Of a stretch of DNA of 64,000 nucleotides, positions 57,241 through 64,000 are shown in pieces. Every line of letters starts with the position of its first letter. The first letter of the stretch is position 1. The notes below the pieces were generated by a model. That model was not told the origin of the DNA. It worked only from the letters and a program-made list of their open reading frames with translations, and ran no database searches. Origin of the DNA: Platerodrilus igneus (lineage: Eukaryota > Arthropoda > Insecta > Coleoptera > Lycidae); assembly GCA_036346225.1 (NCBI GenBank), contig JARFIW010000831.1, positions 930,001-994,000 of the forward strand. Direction: 5' to 3'. A program made the position numbers and the translations under genes.

Positions 57241-58494
57241 AATTTTAGGTGTGATCAATTTAAAAATGCAAGCATGCAGGAAAGAGAAAAATGTATTTCG
57301 GAAAACAAAGTGTGTAAAATATGTTTAAATGTTCATGTGGGTCAACCCTGTTCTGTTGATCTCAAATGTTTTATATGCCAATCCAAGGAGCATCACACAT
57401 ACTTGCTTACGAGTGTTCAGTTAAATGCGGTAGATAATGTGGTAGCTGCTCAGGGGTTAACTACAGTAAAGTCTACTATTTCAGAATTTGTTTTATTGCC
57501 TACGGCATCAATATTAGTAAAAAACGTTGAAGGTGAATTACTTTCGGCACGAGCCTTGTTAGATTCAGGCTCACAGACTAGTTTTGTTACAGTTAAATTG
57601 CGTGACAAATTGGGTTTCGACACTTGTCGTACAAAGAAATTAACTAAAATTTCTGGTATTTGTGATAATTCGACAGAGTGTTCAGAATGGATCGACTTGT
57701 CGATTCGTTCGAGATATGGGAATTATGAAATTTCTCATGATTTCGGGGTTATTCCGAAAATTACAGTTGAATTGCCTCAAATAAGTTTTGATTTCAGCAG
57801 TTTTAAATTTCCAAGGGGTTTGCCGTTGGCTTATGACAAATTTTTTGAGTCAGCTGAGGTAGACATCCTTTTAGGTGCAGATATTTTTTTCTCGGTTTTG
57901 CTTCCGCAAAATATAAAAATGGGTATAGATCAGCCTAATTTTCAGAATTCTTATTTTGGTTACTTTGTGAGTGGAAAAGTGCTGTTCACTACAAAAGTAA
58001 GATGTGGTGCTAGTTTGCACGCAGTGTCGTTACATAGTGTGGTAATTGATGCTGATGAAAATTTAAATCAGTTGATGGAAAAGTTTTGGGGAACCGAAAA
58101 TGTTTTTATTAAAAATGACCAAGAATCGCTGGCTGAAAATGAAATAGCAGAACAGTGTTTTGTAAATAAATTTACAAGAGTTGACGGGCGGTTCCAAGTC
58201 GATTTACCTTTAAAAGTAAATTTAGAAGAGTTCCAATTGGGAGATTCGGCTTCTATGGCACTCAAACGCTTTGAAAACTTAGAAAAACGATTTGTAGCAA
58301 ATGAAAGTTTATATTTAAAATATTCGCAATTTATTAAAGAATTTCTAAGTAGAGGATTTATAGAAGATGTGAAGGTTGATCCCTTTACATTACATAATGA
58401 GAATTGGTATTTTTTGCCTTATCATGGTGTAGTAAGAGTTGACAAAATTACGACGAAACTTAGAATTGTAATGGACGGTAGTGCCACTACAAAA
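57241..58494 (+). CDS. BEL2 zinc knuckle, aspartic protease and RT N-terminus
   Basis: Continues gag-pol in the next frame. Cys clusters 'CKICLNVHVGQPC' and 'CFICQSKEHHTYL' are followed by the protease with 'ALLDSGSQTSFVTVKLRDKLG' (catalytic DSGS at 57562-57573) and an 'ADIFFSVLLPQ' segment, then the start of RT ('YFLPYHGVVRVDKITTKLRIVMDGSA', about 58410-58480). It breaks at an A run (58491-58494) one base short. In contrast to BEL1, the protease active site is intact. Confidence 0.85.
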
Positions 58495-60580
58495 CTGGTG
58501 TTTCTTTGAACAGTATTTTGTGCAATGGAGATATTGTTCAGCCTGAATTATTTGACATTTTGCTTTTATTCCGTACTTATAGATACGTCTGTATGGCTGA
58601 TATAAAACAGATGTATTTGCAAATTTCGATAGAACCCGCACACAGAAAACTTTTAAATTTTTTTTGGAGAGAGAGTAGAAATCAATCACTGCAGGTTATG
58701 CAGTTTAAACGGTTGCCTTTCGGCTTGAAATCCAGTCCTCATTTAGCAACGAGATGTTTATTACAATTAGCTATTGAGGGAGAAACAGAATTTCCCTTAG
58801 CTTCGTTTATTTTGCGTTTTAATACTTATATTGATGACTGCCTTTTTGGTGCAGATCATAAGGAAAGTTCGTTGCAAGCTCAAGCTGAACTTATAAAATT
58901 ACTGGGTTTAGCTAAATTTGAATTACATAAATGGTGTTCTAACCATGTGGAATTAGTACGAAATATTCCACGACAACTTCAACATTTTGAAGAAACAAAT
59001 ATTACTAATGAAAAGGGGAGTATTTTAAAAACCCTAGGTCTATCGTTTGATGTAAATACGGATCAATTTATAATGAGTTGTGGAATGAAAACCGTTCCTG
59101 CAACATGCAACAAAAGATTTGTTTTGGGCTTTATTGCCAGGTTATTTGATCCTTTTGGCTTTTTGGCTCCAGTTATTACTGTGGCAAAATTATTGATGCA
59201 AAAAATATGGGCTGCAGGTCTAGATTGGGACACAGAATTACCTGATAAATTGAAAGAGGAATGGGAATCATTTTCACAGGGATTAAGGTGCATGCCAGCA
59301 ATTAAAATTAATAGATATTTAAATTTTTCCGAGGCTGTTTCCATTGAACTTGTTGGATTTTGTGACGCTTCGCAAATTGCACAAGGTGCTTGTGTTTATG
59401 TACGAGTAGTTACGGTCAGTAATACAGTGGAAATAAAATTGTTAGCTTCCAAATCAAAAATAAATTCGTTGAAAAATAAAACAAGCATTCCGCGGTTAGA
59501 ATTAAACGGGGCATTGATATTAGCAAGATTAATAAATCGAATTTTTGGTATGCTGAAGGATAAAATACAAAAGGTTTTTTTGTTTTGCGATTCAAAAATT
59601 GTATTAACATGGTTGAAAATAGAATATTGGAAACTTAATACTTATGTCGCCAATAGAATTAAATTGATTCAGGAATTAACGTCCGAATTTATGTGGTGTT
59701 ATATCCGTTCTAATGAAAATCCTGCTGATCTTGTTTCGAGAGGAGTTTTGCCACGCAATATAGAAAATTGTATCTTGTGGTGGAAGGGTCCTGAATTTTT
59801 AGGGACACTTGATTGTACATTTGATAAATACCTTCGGCCGTCCGAGTTTAGTGAAATGTTACCAGAAATGAAGCCCGTAGTGAATGTTGTAGTCCAGAGT
59901 AAAGATAAATTAGTATTATTCGAAAAGTTTTCAAACTTTATGAAAATGAAAAGAGTTTTGGCATATTGTTTGCGTTTTATTTACAATTGTAGGAATAAAA
60001 CTAACAAAAAAACTAGTAATTTAACAATTCAAAAGATAGATGAATTGCGTACGATTATATTAAAACAAGTACAAACGGAGTATTTTACAAAAGAGATTGC
60101 AGAAATTAAAGCAGGTAAATCTTGTAATTCGAAATTATTATCACTGAATCCGTTTTTGAATTCGCAAGGATTGTTGCGTGTAGGAGGGAGGCTGCATAAC
60201 AGTGCACTTTCGTTTCAACATAAATTTCCAATAATTCTACCCACTAAAAGTTTTATAACAAAAATTATTATAAATAACGAACATTTACGGTTGTTGCATG
60301 CCGGTGTAAAGTTAACATTGTCAGTTTTGAGACAGCAATATTGGATATTAAATGCTACTAGAGAAATTAAGAGTGTTATTGCTAAATGTTTAATTTGTTG
60401 GAAGTTAAAGTCTGAAGCTTCTAAGCAGCTAATGGGCAGTTTGCCGTACGATCGAGTGAACATAGCTCGGCCGTTTGAGAAAGTTGGGGTGGATTTTGCT
60501 GGACACTTCTATATTAAGCAATCAAGAGTCAGAAGAGTGATTCTTACAAAAGGTTATGTAGCAGTTTTGTTTGTTTTGTA
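58495..60580 (+). CDS. BEL2 reverse transcriptase, RNase H and integrase N-terminus
   Basis: 691 open residues. RT: '[18 protein letters not shown]', '[19 protein letters not shown]', catalytic YIDD (58827-58838), '[16 protein letters not shown]'. RNase H: '[21 protein letters not shown]' and '[13 protein letters not shown]' supply the Asp residues. Integrase: H..H..C..C zinc module in '[21 protein letters not shown]...KCLICWKLK', then the first catalytic Asp in 'VGVDFAGHF' (about 60490). The frame is lost in a T-rich stretch at about 60565-60577. All catalytic residues seen in this part are intact. Confidence 0.9.
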
Positions 60581-61382
60581 ACAAAAGCAATTCATTTAGA
60601 AGTAGTGTCAGATTTGAAAACTGAGACATTTATAAATGCTTTAAAGAGGTTTGTGAGTAGGAGAGGTGTACCGCGAATGATTTTAGTGACAATGGGAGCA
60701 CATTCAAAGGAGCTGATAATGAGTTGAGGAAATTATACAGTTGTTTAAAAACTAATCAGCAGTTTCAAAGTTATATAGGGGAATTTCGTATAAAGTGGTT
60801 TTTTATCCCACCATATAGCCCAAACTTTGGGGGTTGTGGAGAGTAACATAAAGGGGTTCAAATATCATTTAAAAGAGTAATTGGACTGACTAATTTGACT
60901 TATGAGGAATTTAACACGGTCTGTATTCAAATAGAAGCCATGTTGAACTCAAGGCCATTGTGTGCCCTTACTGGAGATCCGTAAGACTTGTCTTGTTTAA
61001 CGCCAAGCCATTTTTTAATTGGTGGATCTTTAGCTTGTATTCCAGAAGGTAATGTTTCAGATGTGCCAATAAACAAACTTAAATTTTGGAAACTTTGTAC
61101 GCAATTACAATATAGTTTTTGGAAGGCTTGTTCTAGGGACTATTTAGGCCAGTTGCAAAACAGACCAAAATGGAAAAAGGTTATGCCTAATGTAAAAGAA
61201 GGTATGTTAGTTCTTATTAAAATGATAAGTTACCGCCATTAGAGTGGGCGATAGCACGTATAATTAAGGTTATACCAGGTAAAGACAATAAAGTTAGAGT
61301 TGTTCACTTAATAACTAAAAATGGCACTTTTGTTACTTCAGTGTCTAAAATTGCGATTCTTCCTATTGAATCGGATACTTAG
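60581..61382 (+). pseudogene. BEL2 integrase core and C-terminus, multiply frameshifted
   Basis: Integrase core continues in broken frames: '..[31 protein letters not shown]' (60585-60680), a second-Asp region after a short A at 60685, then 'PPYSPNFGG' (about 60810-60832). Around 60834-60874 three runs (TT, GG, AAAA) each look one base short, in the stretch carrying the third catalytic Glu. '[22 protein letters not shown]' and 'LTPSHFLIGG' follow, with a stop at 60982-60984 that looks like a substitution. A last short A run lies at 61219-61222. The natural stop is at 61380-61382. Confidence 0.85.
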
Positions 61383-61582
61383 TAATTAGTTTGGTCTGAG
61401 TAGATATTTTTTATGTTAATAATTTTTTAAGGGTTATTACGAAAATTATTATCTTTAGTTTTATTTTTAAGATTCGAATGTTGCATTCGCTTTTGTTTGT
61501 ATCTTTGACTTTATTATTTGATTTTTGTAAGTGTTAAATTAGTTATTGTGAAGTGAGTGATTTTGTGCTCGCGGGCAGTTTA

Positions 61583-61938
61583 TGGTAGCGACGGGCAACC
61601 ATCCTTACATTGTTGAAAGAAGAAGGGGTGGCTTGCGCGAAGAACATAGCAGTTGCGGTTTGACCATGCTCGGATTAGCACGTTCATTATAACGGCGGGT
61701 CGTGGTTATATTGCGCTCACATTAAAATTTGTATTATAAATTCATTTATCGATGCACATATGTTTTGTTGCACGGTAATGTTTATATTCAATTTATTAAA
61801 TCTTTTTATTAAACATACAGTCCACTATTGAATCGATTTATTGTAAAGCTTTTTTTATTTAATTAAGCACAACTCAAATATGGTGAAATACGAGCCTATG
61901 GAGTCGCTAAATTGAGTGATAAGAATTCGTGTTTATCA
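61583..61938 (+). repeat. BEL2 3' LTR
   Basis: 356 bp, identical by eye to 55253-55608. The 200 bp before it (61383-61582) are non-coding, with no obvious long polypurine tract. Confidence 0.95.
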
Positions 61939-61943
61939 GTTAC
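61939..61943. repeat. BEL2 target-site duplication, right
   Basis: GTTAC, matching 55248-55252. Confidence 0.9.
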
Positions 61944-62399
61944 ATATGTGGAAATTTCAAATTTTTTGTTTTCTTCTCTTTGGGTGGGTTTTATTGATCG
62001 TGTGTCTCTGTGTGTATTTTTTTTATTATTATTATATGAATATTTTTGCGGTGTATGTTTATAACATCTAACTGTAATAACTACAAATAATTGCTTTGAT
62101 CCAATATGTAGTATCTCGTTTTAAGTCCCTAATTTTTAAAATTTAATAAATAGGTGTATATAGAGCTCAAGTTCTTTATGTCCGTCTTTTTGTTCATTGC
62201 ACAAGAATTGTGATAAATATAACACATTTCTAAAAATAGTCTTTTGGATTTTGATTTTTGAATTTGAATAATTTTTGGGTTTTGAAAGTCCTTTACGTGA
62301 TTATTTTCTAAAATATGTTTAGTTAAAGCACGTTAGGTTTTAGTTTAACATCGCTTTTATGTTGAATTATTTTTTGTTTTAAGTTTTAAGTTTCAAGTT
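61944..62399. other. AT-rich stretch without recognisable feature
   Basis: Continuation of the BEL2 target DNA; no motif recognised. Confidence 0.35.
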
Positions 62400-63843
62400 T
62401 TAGTATGAGACAATAAATATGGGTAGAACGGAGAAAGATAGCTGATAGGTAGAGCGTTGTGACGAGGGAAAATTATATCATTGGTTTAAGGCTAGACAGT
62501 TGTGAGAAGCGCGCGTCCGTTAAGGTAGTAAGCAAAATTCAGGGTAACACTAAATTGATCTCGGAATTTTTCAGACGTTACAGTCAGAATTTGTAGAAAT
62601 GTTTTTAAAAATAAGTTTTTCAGTGAAGAGAGGTTCCTTGAGAGGGGTGAAAAGCGTATAAATACTCGGCAAAACATATGGGAGCCCTCTTTCATTTTAG
62701 ATCTGAGATCGCGCTTAGATCTTCAATATAATTAATAGTATATGCTTTTACGGGTATTAATTATTGTGTATTTGGTAAAGTAGCAGTAGTAACGTACCGC
62801 TAAAGTAGTAAAAGTTATATTGCACGAGTGGGTGCTAAGGTTTAGATAAAAAGGTGCCGTTACTACAACGACTCTATCGAATTAAGAAATGGTATTTGGG
62901 TAAGCGAAGCCTAAAGCAAAATTTGCATGCATGAAGTGTATTTGGTATGGAATGTAACGTTTGGGACAAGGCAAATATCTGGGTAGAAGAATAGAGGTGG
63001 TGGCAGAGATTTGGATGGTGGGGATCAGTTAAATCTAGGCAGAATCGAAGTATATGGATACAATGACGAGGGTTTCTGAAAATTATCTTCAGCAGTGCCT
63101 AGGGACGGAGCCTTCTACAGGAAAAGAAACTTAATTTCCTGTTTTTTTTTTTGTATAAACATTTGTGTTGATATCTTTGTGTTTGAGTGTTTTGACTTAT
63201 TGGTGGTGTATTGATTACCATAAAACTCGTTTACTGGGGTATATGTGCAGGACACTTAATCTTGATTATTTAAAAAGTTTTCTCGATGATATATAAATGT
63301 TTATTCATGATATAAAATGATGTAAAGGAGTAAACATGTCTGTAAATTTGTTTTAATAAAAATGTAAGGTTTAAAAAGCATTTAGATGAACTGGGTTATA
63401 ATAAGCTCAAAATAGACCAGAATAAAATTAATCTAGGCTTGCATGAGGGCCCATCGACTCGTATTAAATAGAATTTGTTGCAATATATTAAATCAAGGAC
63501 TTTAAAGTATTTAATGATTGAGGATGTAACAGTTTTAGCAAACTGTCTGTACCAAAGTGTAAATATTTTATTAATAATGGAAACCTGTGAATATGTGTAA
63601 ATAAAAAGGTTGTATGTTTGTTGCATTATTTGAGTGGTAATTTCATTGAATGTGTGGGTGAGAAAGCAATGTACTTAAAATGATAGTTATTCAAGAAGAA
63701 GCCGATTGCTGAGCTAGCCAGGGTGAGCAGAAAATAGGAGGCGTTCAAAAAGGTAGTGTACAAAATTTTTTTTATTATTTTTTCCAGAAAATTTTATGTT
63801 GGCCCAATACGATGGGGCACGAATTTTAGTGAGTTCCACTGCA
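62400..63843 (+). mobile_element. LTR-like unit A2 (5' part undefined)
   Basis: Diverged copy of 9.2-10.59 kb (unit A1), colinear through 'ATCTGGGTAGAA', 'GAGATTTGGAT', 'ATGTAAGGAGTAAAC', 'GAGGGCCCATC.ACTC' and 'AATAAAAAGGTTGTATGTTT'. TATAAAT lies at 62657-62663, AATAAA at 63600-63605, one PBS-like module (TGGCCCAATACGATGGGGC) at 63800-63818, and the end TTCCACTGCA at 63843. Unlike A1, only one module is present. Confidence 0.55.
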
Positions 63844-63860
63844 ATATATATAATATATAT
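63844..63860. repeat. short (TA)n between units A2 and A3
   Basis: Seventeen bases of near-TA repeat separate two same-orientation LTR-like units. Confidence 0.85.
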
Positions 63861-64000
63861 TGACGTGGAATTATAGGTTAAATAGGTGTATACAACAAAA
63901 TTTTATCAACTGTGTATATACAAATAGGAGAAAATTATTTACGCGCCAAATTAATTAATTTATATAGTGAAAACGGACGGCTATTAAAATATTTTTCTAT
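63861..64000 (+). mobile_element. LTR-like unit A3 (start only, cut by window end)
   Basis: Starts TGACGTGGAATTATAGG and matches the beginning of A1 (8397-8540), including 'TTTACGCGCCAAATTAATTA' and 'AAAACGGACGG'. Confidence 0.55.

Noticed and set aside
53417..63843. One LTR unit starting at 53.4 kb, split by BEL2 and ending at 63.84 kb
   Set aside because: The combined length (~3.7 kb) is far above the 2.2 kb of the A1 copy and the 5' part does not align with A1.

Overview
This window looks like arthropod nuclear DNA, most likely insect: it is AT-rich and almost wholly built from transposable elements. I recognise no host gene. The retroelement mix (BEL/Pao, Penelope-like, RTE-like and CR1-like non-LTR elements, Ty3/gypsy-type gag, an IS630-Tc1-mariner transposon with DUF4817-like N terminus) is typical of insects. 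The species cannot be named from the sequence.

Layout. 0-8.3 kb: a tRNA-headed SINE, fragments of an RTE-like non-LTR element on both strands, and a 0.5 kb Penelope-derived inverted repeat. 8.3-33.6 kb: long non-coding units of about 1.8-2.2 kb that look like solo LTRs of a tRNA-Lys-primed retrotransposon. They are flanked by (TA)n microsatellites and carry iterated 'LTR end + primer-binding-site' modules at their 3' ends. Between them lie a decayed mariner-type transposase, a decayed gypsy-type gag, a CR1-like LINE 3' end and a second Penelope-derived inverted repeat. 33.65-38.93 kb: a compound Penelope-like element (PLE1), an inverted 5'-truncated copy joined to a full copy (reverse transcriptase plus GIY-YIG), inserted in (TA)n. 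39.5-47.3 kb: a second Penelope (PLE2) split inside its GIY-YIG domain by a 6.3 kb BEL/Pao element (BEL1, minus strand). 47.35-47.84 kb: a small element with two hammerhead ribozymes exactly 301 bp apart, again inside (TA)n. 47.9-50.2 kb: another LTR-like unit. 50.2-50.97 kb: a ~0.3 kb-arm palindrome with a hammerhead-like end. 51.0-53.4 kb: a dead DD41D-type mariner relative with ~440 bp terminal inverted repeats. 55.25-61.94 kb: a very young BEL/Pao element (BEL2) with LTRs identical by eye and a 5 bp target duplication. 62.4-64 kb: two further LTR-like units separated by 17 bp of TA repeat.

How it fits together. (TA)n tracts act as a nesting platform: solo LTRs, PLE1, the hammerhead element and the DD41D element all abut them. 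Penelope enzymes probably mobilised the hammerhead-bearing non-autonomous elements. The frame breaks in BEL2 and PLE1 that I could trace are almost all one-base losses in short homopolymers, which suggests either sequence error or a shared slippage process; apparent pseudogenes here may therefore be less broken than they look.

The most novel-looking items are the tandem hammerhead element at 47.35-47.84 kb and the iterated primer-binding-site modules at the LTR ends (10.5, 19.6, 30.0, 50.1 and 63.8 kb), with a parallel duplication in BEL1.
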